Made by a program: the position numbers and the translations under genes. This document shows positions 34,771 to 42,854 of a stretch of 49,989 nt of DNA, piece after piece. Under the pieces are notes generated by a model, which did no database searches, was not told the DNA's origin, and was given only the letters and a program-made list of their open reading frames with translations. The first letter of the stretch is position 1, and each line of letters opens with the position of its first letter. Origin of the DNA: SLRI01 sp964576715 (GTDB lineage: Bacteria > Pseudomonadota > Alphaproteobacteria > Geminicoccales > Geminicoccaceae); NCBI GenBank assembly GCA_964576715.1, contig CAZNWE010000024.1, positions 1 to 49,989 of the forward strand. Reading direction: 5' to 3'.

Positions 34771-35727
34771 ATGGCGGACAACAACCCGATCGTCATCCGC
34801 AAGGTCATCGAGGCAGGTGGCCATGGCCATCACGGCGGTGCCTGGAAGGTCGCCTATGCCGATTTCGTGACCGCGATGATGGCCTTCTTCCTGATGCTCT
34901 GGCTGCTCGCGACGGCCGACCAGCAGCAGCTCAAGGGACTGGCCGAGTATTTCAGCGAGGCGAAAGCCCAGCAAGGGACGCCGGGCGGTGCAGGCGGGCT
35001 GCTCGACGGCATCACGATGACCACCGACGAGCTGTCGGTGCAGATGCCGGTTTCGCCGTTCGCAGCCGCCGTGCCACCACTGACGCAAAGCCCGCGCGAG
35101 CTGGACCCCGAGGCATTCAGTCTTGATCTCGCTGCCGAGGCCAGCCGATCGGACGCGCCGAGCCAGCGGCCAGAGCTTGTCGACGAGGCGTTCGAGAAGG
35201 AGCGCCAGCGGCGCGAGCAGGCGGCATTCGACGAGGCCAAGACCGCCATCTTGAACGCGCTCAGCGAGGCGCCGGAGCTGTCGGCGTTTGCCGACAACCT
35301 GCTGATCGACGACACCCCCGAGGGCTTGCGCATCCAGATCATCGATCGCGAGCAGACCGCGATGTTCCCCACCGCCTCCGCCGAACTCTACCCATCGGCC
35401 CGCCAGCTGCTCCGGCTGGTGGCCCAGTCGATCGCCAACTTGCCCAACCAGCTGTCGATCCGCGGCCATACCGATTCCCAGCGGTTCGCGCCAGGCGCCC
35501 GCTACGACAACTGGCGGCTGTCGTCGGATCGGGCCAATGCCACCCGCGAAGCGCTGGTCGCCGCCGGCGTGGCAGCAGAGCGGGTCGCGAATGTCATCGG
35601 CAAGGCCGACGCCGAGCCGTTGATCGAAACCGACCCTGCCGACGCGCGCAACCGTCGGATCTCGCTCGTGGTGCTGCGCGAGCCCGGCCACACCGCACTG
35701 GCGACCGCCTCGACAACCCCGCCCTGA
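34771..35727 (+). CDS. motB: flagellar motor stator protein MotB
   Basis: A 318-residue protein with one N-terminal membrane helix holding the proton-binding Asp31 in YADFVTAMMAFFLMLW. A variable periplasmic linker follows, then a C-terminal OmpA-like peptidoglycan-binding domain with LSIRGHTDSQRF, NWRLSSDRANATRE and NRRISLVVL. A His-rich start (GGHGHHGG) precedes the membrane helix. It forms the stator with MotA. Confidence 0.96.
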   Translation: MADNNPIVIRKVIEAGGHGHHGGAWKVAYADFVTAMMAFFLMLWLLATADQQQLKGLAEYFSEAKAQQGTPGGAGGLLDGITMTTDELSVQMPVSPFAAAVPPLTQSPRELDPEAFSLDLAAEASRSDAPSQRPELVDEAFEKERQRREQAAFDEAKTAILNALSEAPELSAFADNLLIDDTPEGLRIQIIDREQTAMFPTASAELYPSARQLLRLVAQSIANLPNQLSIRGHTDSQRFAPGARYDNWRLSSDRANATREALVAAGVAAERVANVIGKADAEPLIETDPADARNRRISLVVLREPGHTALATASTTPP

Positions 35728-36017
35728 CCGTTGGCGCGGCGCCCACCGGACCGCCGCCCGCACGACGCACCACCGCACGGCACGCGCCGCCCGCATCTTG
35801 ACGGACCGCCGCAAGGTTGCGGCCCGCATGGTAATCGACCGCGCTGGTCGAGGTTTGCCAAGCTCTGCAGATTGGGCTGAGGCAGTGTCCCCGGTGGTGG
35901 TGGCGGTCGAGGCCGCGCGCGGCGCCTTTGCCGTGGTGCGGCGCACGGTCGTGGGTGACCCTGGCGGTCAGCGTCGCGGTTCGGCGGCGGTTCGGGTTGC
36001 GACACCTGGCACCGGCG

Positions 36018-36167
36018 ATGACGATGACGATGACCGACAACGGGGTGGCGCTGCTCGAGCTGGTCGAGAGGCAGGCCGATGCCGACCGCGTGCGCGAGCT
36101 ACTGGCCGTCGCGGCCGAGCGGGTCACGGCGGCCGAGACGAAGCTCGGACGGGCGCGGCCGAGGGTG
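36018..36167 (+). pseudogene. N-terminal remnant of an IS256-family transposase
   Basis: The frame begins with repeated ATG-ACG codons and reads NGVALLELVERQADADRVRE, then LLAVAAERVTAAE, close to the conserved N-terminus of mutator-type (IS256) transposases (ALLELVEKQADADLVRE is the pattern I recall). Similarity is lost after about 50 codons; no DDE core follows. A decayed fragment. The 35728-36017 part of the same gap has no gene I can support. Confidence 0.45.
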
Positions 36168-36232
36168 CATGGAACACCGCCGTCCAAGGCGCCTGGTTGC
36201 GCGGCCGGGCCCCAGATCGGCCCCGAGATATG

Positions 36233-36622
36233 TTATCCGAGGGGTGTGCCGGGCGACGCCTTGACGGTCTTGCCGCAGCGTTCGCAGCCATGGCGCCTGA
36301 GCCCGTTCACGCGTCACCAATCCCCGTGCACGCGTCACCAATCCCCGTGCACGCGTCACCAATCCCCGTGCACGCGTCACCAATCGAAGAGATGGGGCGC
36401 ACCGCCCCCGTCGGTCCGGCAATGCGGGCAGCGCCGGGTCCCCTCGGTGCGACCCTCGAGCAGGGCCGGCACCGCCGCCAAGGACGCCGGCTCGGCCCGC
36501 ATGGGCACCGCCGCGTCAACCTGCCGCGCCGACCACCCGCCCGCCCCGGCGAGCCGAGCCCGAAATGCCTCGCGCGCCGTCACCGTCTCCCGCAACTGCT
36601 TGACGAGGCTCGGCAGCAGCAA
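36233..36622 (-). pseudogene. N-terminal remnant of an IS1595-like transposase with an in-frame tandem repeat
   Basis: On the minus strand the frame contains a zinc-ribbon: CPHC, then FDW, then RVNGLRRHGCERCGKTV, then SPGTPLG before a stop at 36233. This matches the pattern CPHC...WGRANGL.RYRC..CGKTF....GTPL of IS1595-group transposases. Between FDW and RVNGL there are extra copies of a 7-codon unit (D-W-stop-R-V-H-G), each with a TGA where relatives have glycine or similar. The catalytic part is missing. It cannot be made as a protein. Confidence 0.5.
36308..36385 (-). repeat. 21-bp tandem repeat, 3.7 copies
   Basis: Unit CACGCGTCACCAATCCCCGTG on the plus strand, starting at 36308, 36329, 36350 and 36371 (last copy 15 bp), without any difference between full units apart from the first two bases' flank. 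It is 7 codons long and keeps the frame of the surrounding transposase remnant. Confidence 0.95.
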
Positions 36623-36824
36623 TCAGCCATAACTCATGCGGATCGAGCGAAAACAAGAACCGCCTGGCACAGCAGGACCAAGCTCAGGATCATCCTCGGG
36701 CCGCCGCCTCACACCAGCATGCCGATGGTTGCGCCACCCTCACCCGGATCGGCGCGCCGGACGCGACTTGCGGTCGACGGCCTTGCCACGCGGGGTTCGG
36801 CCGACGCCGAGCGGTCCTTGGCAC

Positions 36825-37724
36825 TCAGCGGAGATAGTCGGCCAGTGACAGGCTGTTCAGCCGGCTGATCGTGATGTACGCGGCCTCGATCGCGGTTTGG
36901 TCCTTGGCCATGCGGGCGATCGCACTCGGCAGGTCGGTATCCTCGATCCGGCTCGCCGTCTCGGCGAAATAGGCGGCATTGGCACGGTGCGTCTCGGTGA
37001 TCGCCTCGACCCGGGCGGTCCGCGCACCGAGCTCGCCACGCAGGTCCGCGAGGGCCGAGAAGCTGTCGCTCAAGGCATCCATGGCCGCCTTGAGGCCATC
37101 CGTGTCGTCGGCGACGTGGGCCTCCTTGGCCGCGGCAAGCACGTTCATGACGCTGAACACGTCGGTCGCCAGAATGCCATAGACCACTTCGACGTCCTCC
37201 GCGGCCCGTACCGAAAGCCGTACCGTGTCACCCTTGTAGATGGTCGCAGGGTCGAGATCAGCCGGGCCATCGACGCTCGCCGGCAGCTCGACCGGCGGCG
37301 TGTCGGTGCGGCTTCCGGCGAAAAGATAGCGATCGCCGAGCTTACTGTTCAACTGAGACGCGATCTGCTCGAGCATGGTGTCGATCTCGGTACCGAGCGG
37401 CAGGCTCGAGCCGATCGACGGGTCCAGGCGTTGCACGAGGAGCGTGCGCATCCGCTCGGCGATGTCGACGACATTGCCGACGGCCCCATCCATGGTCTGC
37501 AACTGCTCGGTGGTGCCGGTGTTGCTGAAGACGAACGCGTCGGCGCGTCGCTGTCCTTCGCGGGCCTGCAGCAGGATGCCGGTTTCGCTGCCGATCTCCG
37601 AATAGACCTGGGCACGCTTGCCGGTGGCGATTTCGACCTGCGCCTCGCGCATCCGGTTCTGCGTGCCCTGGATGAAGGCGTTCAGCCGATTGTTGTGAGC
37701 GACGTCGCCGGTACGTCCGAGCAT
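36825..37724 (-). CDS. flgL: flagellar hook-filament junction protein FlgL
   Basis: A 299-residue member of the flagellin/FlgL family: N-terminal helix with FIQGTQNRMREAQVEIATGKR, SNTGTTEQLQTMDGAVGNV, a variable centre, and the C-terminal helix ending in AAYITISRLNSLSLADYLR. It joins the hook-associated FlgK to the filament. The ATG at 37724 has GGAGG 9 bp upstream. It is last in the minus-strand operon flgI-flgJ-flgN-flgK-flgL, 16 bp after flgK. From 36623 to 36824 nothing was recognised. Confidence 0.92.
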   Translation of the reverse strand: MLGRTGDVAHNNRLNAFIQGTQNRMREAQVEIATGKRAQVYSEIGSETGILLQAREGQRRADAFVFSNTGTTEQLQTMDGAVGNVVDIAERMRTLLVQRLDPSIGSSLPLGTEIDTMLEQIASQLNSKLGDRYLFAGSRTDTPPVELPASVDGPADLDPATIYKGDTVRLSVRAAEDVEVVYGILATDVFSVMNVLAAAKEAHVADDTDGLKAAMDALSDSFSALADLRGELGARTARVEAITETHRANAAYFAETASRIEDTDLPSAIARMAKDQTAIEAAYITISRLNSLSLADYLR

Positions 37725-37740
37725 AGCTGCTTTCCTCCGC

Positions 37741-39615
37741 TCAGCGGATGATGTTGACCAATTCGCCAAACAGGTCGTTGGTGATCGAGATCAGCCTGGC
37801 CGAGACGCTGTAGGCTTGTTGGTAGAGCACCAGCTTGGCGAGTTCCTCGTCGAGATTGACACCCGAGACCGCACCCCGGCGAAACTCGAGATCCTCGACC
37901 AGGGCGCGACTCGACGCCTCGCGATTCTGAGCCTGGCTGGATTGGGCCGCGACCAGCCCGGTGACGTCGCTGACATAGCGGCTGACGGTGGTCGAGGATG
38001 CGGGCAGCCCACCACGCGCGGCCGTGCCGACCTCGGCGTCGAGCGCACTGGCGAGGCGTTGCAGGCCGCGCTTGTCGCCGACGCCGCCGACCCGCGGCCC
38101 GGCCGCATCACGATCGAGCACGACATTGGCCAACAAGCGGCTGTCGGCGGCGATATCGCTGCGCACGCCATAGTCGCCGGGCGCCGAGCCATTGGCGACC
38201 ACGAGGTCGTTGAGCCCGAAGTAATGGGCGAAACCATAGGCCCATTCGTGCCCGGTATCGTCCTGGACGGTCAATCGGCTGTCGCCCTCGTCCCAGGCCA
38301 TGCGGTAGGGCTCACCACCCGGGTCGTTGCCCAGGCTGATCACGAGGCCGCCACCGACCGGGTCGATTTGCGCCGTGCCGGTGCCGGCGAGCTGCGCATC
38401 GATCTGCGCCGCGATCGCGGCCGCACTGCCGGCTGCCGCAACGTCGACGGTGATGTCGGCGGCGACGCTGCCGTCGCCCGCGAACACGACCAGCGAGGCC
38501 GTACCGGCGCGATCCGCAGGAAACGCCGTGAAGTCGTTGCGGCTGCCGCTGACCACGCTGGGCAAGGGATGCGGCATGGCGCTGTTGTGCGCGCGATTGA
38601 GATTGAAGGCGAGAATGTCACCGACCTCGACGAGCTGGTCGGCCAGCTCGGGCAGCACCCGGTCGCGCACCTCGATCAGCCCCTGCAAGCTGCCGCTGGT
38701 CAGCGGCGAGCTGACCGCCTCGGTGTAGCCGGCGGCGAGCAGCTCCGGCGTGACCGATGCACGATAGCCGGCGGTCACCAACGTCGTGCCGACGGCCGCA
38801 GGCGACGGCGCGCCGGTCGCCGGGTCGATATCGCTGGCCATGAAGATGCGAATGGGCTCGAAGCCGGTCACCGCATTCAGGCTCGATGCCGGCGTGTAGG
38901 TCAGGACCCGGGGCGTCTGCTCGAGCAGCGAGTGGCCGCCGCTGGTGTAGACGCTGATGCGACCATCGTCGTTGCGAAAGGTCGAGATGTCGATCTTCTG
39001 GGCCAGCTGCTGGAGCACGAGGTCGCGCCGGTCCTCGAGGTCGGCGGTGCCGCCGGTCCGCCCGATCTCCTGGTTGAGGGCATGCAGTTCCTGGATGTCG
39101 AGATTGATCGCCTGGACGGTCTGGGCGATGCGCTGGTCGGCATCGCCGCGCAGCGCCTGAACGGTGCCGACATCGCTCTGCACTTGCTGGAGCATGTCCT
39201 CGATGGTGCCGAGCACGGCGGTGCGCAGCGGTCGCGACTCCGGCTCGTTGGCGAGCTGCTCGAGTGCGGCGACAAGCTTGCCGAGCTGCGCCGAAAGCCC
39301 GCGATCCTGCTCGCCGGGGGCGCCCAGAACACCGCGCTCGATCCGCGCGAAGGCCTCGGCCAGGACCTCGTTCCGGCCGAGCGTGCTCGCCTGTCGGCGC
39401 AGCTCGGTCGTCAGGAACTGGTCGACGACGCGCGTCGGCTCGAGCGAGCGGACGCCGAGCGACTGGCCGTCGACGATCCGGGTAGCCTGATTGATCTGCT
39501 TGCGCGAATAGCCCTCGGTGTTGGCATTGGCGACGTTGTTGGCGGTCACCGACAGCGCCCGCTGCGCCGCGCCGAGCCCCGAGAGCGCATTGGAGAGCGT
39601 CGCCGACAAGCTCAT
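37741..39615 (-). CDS. flgK: flagellar hook-associated protein FlgK
   Basis: A 624-residue protein. The N-terminus has the rod/hook family signature SGLGAAQRALSVTANNVANAN and NTEGYSRKQ; the C-terminus ends LVLYQQAYSVSARLISITNDLF, the conserved coiled-coil end. The centre is long and variable. The start is ATG at 39615 (MSLSATLSNALSGL), with GGAG 6 bp upstream; four codons upstream there is another ATG. It is exported by the flagellar type III system and sits between hook and FlgL. Confidence 0.95.
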   Translation of the reverse strand: MSLSATLSNALSGLGAAQRALSVTANNVANANTEGYSRKQINQATRIVDGQSLGVRSLEPTRVVDQFLTTELRRQASTLGRNEVLAEAFARIERGVLGAPGEQDRGLSAQLGKLVAALEQLANEPESRPLRTAVLGTIEDMLQQVQSDVGTVQALRGDADQRIAQTVQAINLDIQELHALNQEIGRTGGTADLEDRRDLVLQQLAQKIDISTFRNDDGRISVYTSGGHSLLEQTPRVLTYTPASSLNAVTGFEPIRIFMASDIDPATGAPSPAAVGTTLVTAGYRASVTPELLAAGYTEAVSSPLTSGSLQGLIEVRDRVLPELADQLVEVGDILAFNLNRAHNSAMPHPLPSVVSGSRNDFTAFPADRAGTASLVVFAGDGSVAADITVDVAAAGSAAAIAAQIDAQLAGTGTAQIDPVGGGLVISLGNDPGGEPYRMAWDEGDSRLTVQDDTGHEWAYGFAHYFGLNDLVVANGSAPGDYGVRSDIAADSRLLANVVLDRDAAGPRVGGVGDKRGLQRLASALDAEVGTAARGGLPASSTTVSRYVSDVTGLVAAQSSQAQNREASSRALVEDLEFRRGAVSGVNLDEELAKLVLYQQAYSVSARLISITNDLFGELVNIIR

Positions 39616-39653
39616 GCCCGGCTCCATTGCTGCTGGCGGGCGTGCCGCATGGC

Positions 39654-40079
39654 CTAGATCTCGCGATTGATGGCGACCGGCACCACCGCTGCCGTCTCGC
39701 CGACCTGGCCCGCCGGCGCGTAGCCGCGCCGGCCGCGCACGCTCTCGAGGCTCTGCCCCAGGGTGCGTACCACCCCGTCGACCACCTGCCGCGCCGCGGC
39801 GAGGGCTCGAACGTTGGCGGCGATGGTCGCCTGCAACTCCCGGCTCGCCAGGGCAAAGCTCTCGCGCACCGGCGGCTCGAGGGCGGCGAAGATCTCCGGC
39901 GCGGCCCGAAGCTCGCGCACCAGGCGCTCGTAGCTGTCGGCCAAGGCCGCCTTCTCCGCCTGCAGGTCGGCCAGCGGCGCGAGCTTCATCTGCCGCAAGG
40001 CCTCGGTCTCGCGCACCACGACGTGCTGCAATTGGCGCATGACGGTGAGCGCCAGGCTCACCCGATCGAAAGGCGTCAT
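39654..40079 (-). CDS. flgN: FlgN-like flagellar export chaperone
   Basis: A 141-residue, mostly helical protein of the FlgN family, judged by length, by heptad-like segments (RQLQHVVVRETEALRQMKLA, LQAEKAALADSYERLVREL) and above all by its place directly before flgK and after flgJ. FlgN binds FlgK and FlgL and delivers them for export. Its ATG overlaps the flgJ stop (ATGA). Sequence conservation in this family is low, so the call leans on position. Confidence 0.75.
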   Translation of the reverse strand: MTPFDRVSLALTVMRQLQHVVVRETEALRQMKLAPLADLQAEKAALADSYERLVRELRAAPEIFAALEPPVRESFALASRELQATIAANVRALAAARQVVDGVVRTLGQSLESVRGRRGYAPAGQVGETAAVVPVAINREI

Positions 40080-40387
40080 CCCGCCATCTCCTGCATCTTG
40101 AGCATCTCGCGCAACAGCGAATCGGCGACGCCGATGCCGCCGCTCTTGCTGATCAACCGGGCATATTCCTCCTGCAGCATGTCCGACCATGCCGCGTCGC
40201 CGCCGTCGCCGAACGGGCCAGGGCCGCCGATACCCGCCTGCATGGTCTGCAGCACTTGCGCCAAGAAGACGGCCTCGAACTCTTCGGCGGTCGCGCGCAG
40301 GCGGCGGTCGCGCGCCTCATGGCCGGTTGCCACCGCGCCACGGACCGGGCCGTCGACCGCCGACGGCAGCAGATCGTTCGCGAGCAT
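40076..40387 (-). CDS. flgJ: rod-binding protein FlgJ (N-terminal domain only)
   Basis: A 103-residue protein corresponding to the rod-binding domain of FlgJ: EEFEAVFLAQVLQTMQAG, a Gly-rich loop, DMLQEEYARLISKSGGIGVAD and the final helix. The muramidase domain found in gamma-proteobacterial FlgJ is absent, as usual in alphaproteobacteria. The Slt enzyme or another lysozyme may provide the peptidoglycan opening. It follows flgI by 2 bp. Confidence 0.9.
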   Translation of the reverse strand: MLANDLLPSAVDGPVRGAVATGHEARDRRLRATAEEFEAVFLAQVLQTMQAGIGGPGPFGDGGDAAWSDMLQEEYARLISKSGGIGVADSLLREMLKMQEMAG

Positions 40388-40389
40388 CT

Positions 40390-41520
40390 TCAGCGCACCT
40401 CGATCTCGGCCTGCAAGGCACCGGCGGCCTTGATCGCCTGGATGATGCTGATCATGTCGCGCGGGCCGACACCGAGCGCGTTGAGCCCGGTCACCAGATC
40501 GTCGAGGGTGACGCCGGTATCGAGCACCGCGAGCTTCTGGTCGCTGCCGTCGTCGATCTCGACCTGGGTGCGCGGCACCTCGGCGGTCTGCCCCGGACTG
40601 AACGGCTCGGGCTGCACCACTTCCGGGGTCTCGGTGACCCTGACGGTAAGGTTCCCCTGGGCCACAGCGACCCGGTCGATGCGCACGTTCTCGCCGATCA
40701 CGATGATCCCGGCACTCTCGTCGATGACGATCCTTGCCGGGTTGTCCGGCCGCACCCGGAGTTGCTCGATTTCGGTCAACAGCGCGGCTAGCCGCCCGTC
40801 ATAGGTGGGGGGGACAGGCAAGACCACCGTCGCCGGATCGAGTGCCTGGGCGACACCGCCGCGCAGGTAGCCGTTGATGGCCGCAGCGATCCGATCGGCC
40901 GTGGTGAAATCCGGGTTGCGCAGCGACAGGTGAACTTCGCGCAGATCGTCGAGGGCGAAGTCGACCTCACGCTCGACGATGGCGCCGTTGGGGATGCGCG
41001 CCGTCGTCGGCACCCCCCGGGTCACCCGCTCGGCGGCACCCTCGGCCTCAAAGCCGCTGGCCGCCAGGGCCCCCTGCGCCACCGCATAGACCTCGCCGTC
41101 GGCACCGAGCAGCGGGGTCACCAGCAGGGTGCCGCCGGCCAGCGACTTGGCATCGCCCAGGGCACTGGCCGCGATGTCGATCCGCGCCCCCGGCCGGGCG
41201 AAGGGCGGCAGGGTGGCGGTGACCATGACGGCGGCCACGTTGCGGGTGTTGAGGTTGATGCCGCGGGTGCTCACCCCCAGACGCTCGAGCATGGCAACGA
41301 GGCTTTCCTGGGTGAAATTGGCGTTGCGCAGGGAGTCGCCGGTGCCATTGAGACCGACAACCAGGCCGTAGCCGACCAGCATATTGTCCCGCACGCCTTC
41401 GAAGCTGGCGATGTCCTTGATCCGGACATTGCCGCTCGCCTGGCCGGGGCCGAACGCCGGGCCGAGAGCCAGAAGGGCGACGAGAACCACTCGGCAAAGC
41501 TTGGCAAGAGAGGTGGGCAT
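40390..41520 (-). CDS. flgI: flagellar P-ring protein FlgI
   Basis: A 376-residue periplasmic protein with a signal peptide (hydrophobic VVLVALLALGPAFG, cleavage about QASG) followed by the highly conserved VRIKDIASFEGVRDNMLVGYG and GLVVGLNGTGDSL. The rest (IAASALGDAKSLAGGTLL, DFTTADRIAAAINGYLR, DDLVTGLNALGVGPRD) is typical. It forms the P-ring in peptidoglycan around the rod. Start ATG 41520. It leads the five-gene operon and is divergent from fliX over 229 bp. Confidence 0.96.
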   Translation of the reverse strand: MPTSLAKLCRVVLVALLALGPAFGPGQASGNVRIKDIASFEGVRDNMLVGYGLVVGLNGTGDSLRNANFTQESLVAMLERLGVSTRGINLNTRNVAAVMVTATLPPFARPGARIDIAASALGDAKSLAGGTLLVTPLLGADGEVYAVAQGALAASGFEAEGAAERVTRGVPTTARIPNGAIVEREVDFALDDLREVHLSLRNPDFTTADRIAAAINGYLRGGVAQALDPATVVLPVPPTYDGRLAALLTEIEQLRVRPDNPARIVIDESAGIIVIGENVRIDRVAVAQGNLTVRVTETPEVVQPEPFSPGQTAEVPRTQVEIDDGSDQKLAVLDTGVTLDDLVTGLNALGVGPRDMISIIQAIKAAGALQAEIEVR

Positions 41521-41692
41521 CGTGCTCCAGGTCGGCGGTTGGACAACGGGTCGACCAGCGGTGAGCAAGGAGCTTGCCAACGCCGCAAACAGAGCATTTC
41601 CAAGCCTCGAGCTGGCGATCGGCCGGCACAACCCGGCAAGAACGACCGGGCCACACGGCAAATTCTGCCGGGTCGGCGGCAACGCGAAAGCG

Positions 41693-41708
41693 TTTACTGC
41701 GCGTTAAC
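41693..41708 (+). promoter_or_regulatory. CtrA-like box between flgI and fliX
   Basis: TTTAC-N6-TTAAC, 9 of 10 to TTAAC-N6-TTAAC. It lies 41 bp upstream of fliX and 172 bp upstream of flgI. In Caulobacter fliX and flgI are also divergent, and fliX is a class II gene under CtrA. Because TTAA is palindromic, the site could serve either direction. Confidence 0.6.
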
Positions 41709-41749
41709 CGGCACCTGCGACAATGGCCGCGAGCAAGGAGAGTTTGGCG

Positions 41750-42175
41750 ATGCGGATCGGGCAGAGTTTCGCACCCGCCGGGGTGAGCGTGCGGCGTGGT
41801 GTCGTCGGTCGGGACGGCAACGCCGGTTTCGCCGAGCGGATCGGTGGGCGTGGCGGCGGCGGGATCGCGGCGGCTGGCCTGGCACCCTTGACCTCGCTCG
41901 GCGCCATTCTCGCCGTTCAGGAGATCGATGACCCGCTCGACGCCCGGCGCCGGGCGCGCGACCGTGGCGAGCAGCTGCTCGATACCCTCGACGAGCTGCG
42001 TCTCGCCCTGCTCGATGGACGGTTGCCGGCGGCCAAGCTGCAGGCACTGCGCCAACTCGCCACGGCCCAGCGCGGCCGCGTCGACGATCCGGCGCTCGAT
42101 GCAGTACTCGACGAGATCGAGCTGCGGACCGCGGTCGAACTGGCCAAGCTGGAACGCCTGGGCGAGGCGGGCTGA
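41750..42175 (+). CDS. fliX: flagellar assembly regulator FliX
   Basis: A 141-residue protein. In Caulobacter FliX couples completion of the early flagellar structure to FlbD, the sigma-54 activator of late flagellar genes. The visible pattern is a Gly-rich N-terminal half and a helical C-terminal half with QEIDDPLDARRRARDRGEQ, LLDTLDELRLALLDG and EIELRTAVELAKLE. The start ATG 41750 has AAGGAG 9 bp upstream; an in-frame ATG 27 bp earlier lacks a site. Divergence from flgI supports the name. Confidence 0.9.
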   Translation: MRIGQSFAPAGVSVRRGVVGRDGNAGFAERIGGRGGGGIAAAGLAPLTSLGAILAVQEIDDPLDARRRARDRGEQLLDTLDELRLALLDGRLPAAKLQALRQLATAQRGRVDDPALDAVLDEIELRTAVELAKLERLGEAG

Positions 42176-42182
42176 GCGGGGC

Positions 42183-42854
42183 TCAGGTGCCGGGTGGTGC
42201 TGTCTGGAGCACGCGCAGCGCAGCACAGGCAGCACCATAGCCGTTGTCGATATTGACGACGACGATGCCGGGCGAGCAGCTCGCCAGGGCGGCCTGCAGC
42301 GCCGCATGGCCGAATTTGGCGACGCCGTAGCCCACCGAGGTCGGCACCGCGATCAACAGGCCGCCGTAGAGCCCGCCGAGCACGCTGAACAAGGCGCCTT
42401 CCATGCCGGCGACGGCGATCACCACGGGATGCCGGGCGATCGCGTCCCGCTGCTCCAGCAAGCGCCAGAGCCCGGCCACGCCGCAGTCGAGAAAGCGTGC
42501 CGCGGCATGGCCGTGAAAGGCGAGAGTGCGTTCGATCTCGGCCACCACCGGCAGGTCGGACGTGCCGGCCGCGACAATGGCGATCCGCGCCGGCGTCGAG
42601 GGTGGCCCGATCGTTCCCCTGACCGCGGTGCGCGACAGCGGGTCGTAGTCGAGCTGGCCGCGCGCATCCCCCGGCAACGCCGCATGCTGATCCGCCGCGA
42701 GCCGGGTGAAGAGGCGCCGCGGCGCGGTGTCCCGGGCGATGATGCGGGCGATCTGGTCGACCGATTTGCCGGCACAAAGCACCGCCTCGGCGATGCCGAT
42801 CCGCCGCTCGCGATCGAGATCGAGGCGGAAGTCGCCACCCTCGGTGCGGCTCAT
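42183..42854 (-). CDS. larB: nickel pincer cofactor biosynthesis protein LarB
   Basis: A 223-residue protein with a C-terminal PurE-like domain (IAIVAAGTSDLPVVAEI, AVAGMEGALFSVLGGL, VPTSVGYG). LarB carboxylates and hydrolyses nicotinic acid adenine dinucleotide, the first step towards the Ni-SCS pincer nucleotide of LarA enzymes. The ATG at 42854 overlaps the larE stop (ATGA). It is last in the operon larA-larC-larE-larB, and convergent with fliX, 7 bp apart. Confidence 0.95.
   Translation of the reverse strand: MSRTEGGDFRLDLDRERRIGIAEAVLCAGKSVDQIARIIARDTAPRRLFTRLAADQHAALPGDARGQLDYDPLSRTAVRGTIGPPSTPARIAIVAAGTSDLPVVAEIERTLAFHGHAAARFLDCGVAGLWRLLEQRDAIARHPVVIAVAGMEGALFSVLGGLYGGLLIAVPTSVGYGVAKFGHAALQAALASCSPGIVVVNIDNGYGAACAALRVLQTAPPGT

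Noticed and set aside
36308..36385. Possible CRISPR array
   Set aside because: Units are directly adjacent without spacers, only 3.7 copies, and no cas genes are present.
37816..39657. Plus-strand frame of 613 codons opposite flgK
   Set aside because: Shadow of flgK, whose conserved ends are clear.
41620..41640. Sigma-54 promoter candidate CGGCAC...CGGCA before fliX
   Set aside because: The distance between GG and GC is 9 bp instead of 10, and the expected TTGC is missing; the CtrA-like box explains the region better.
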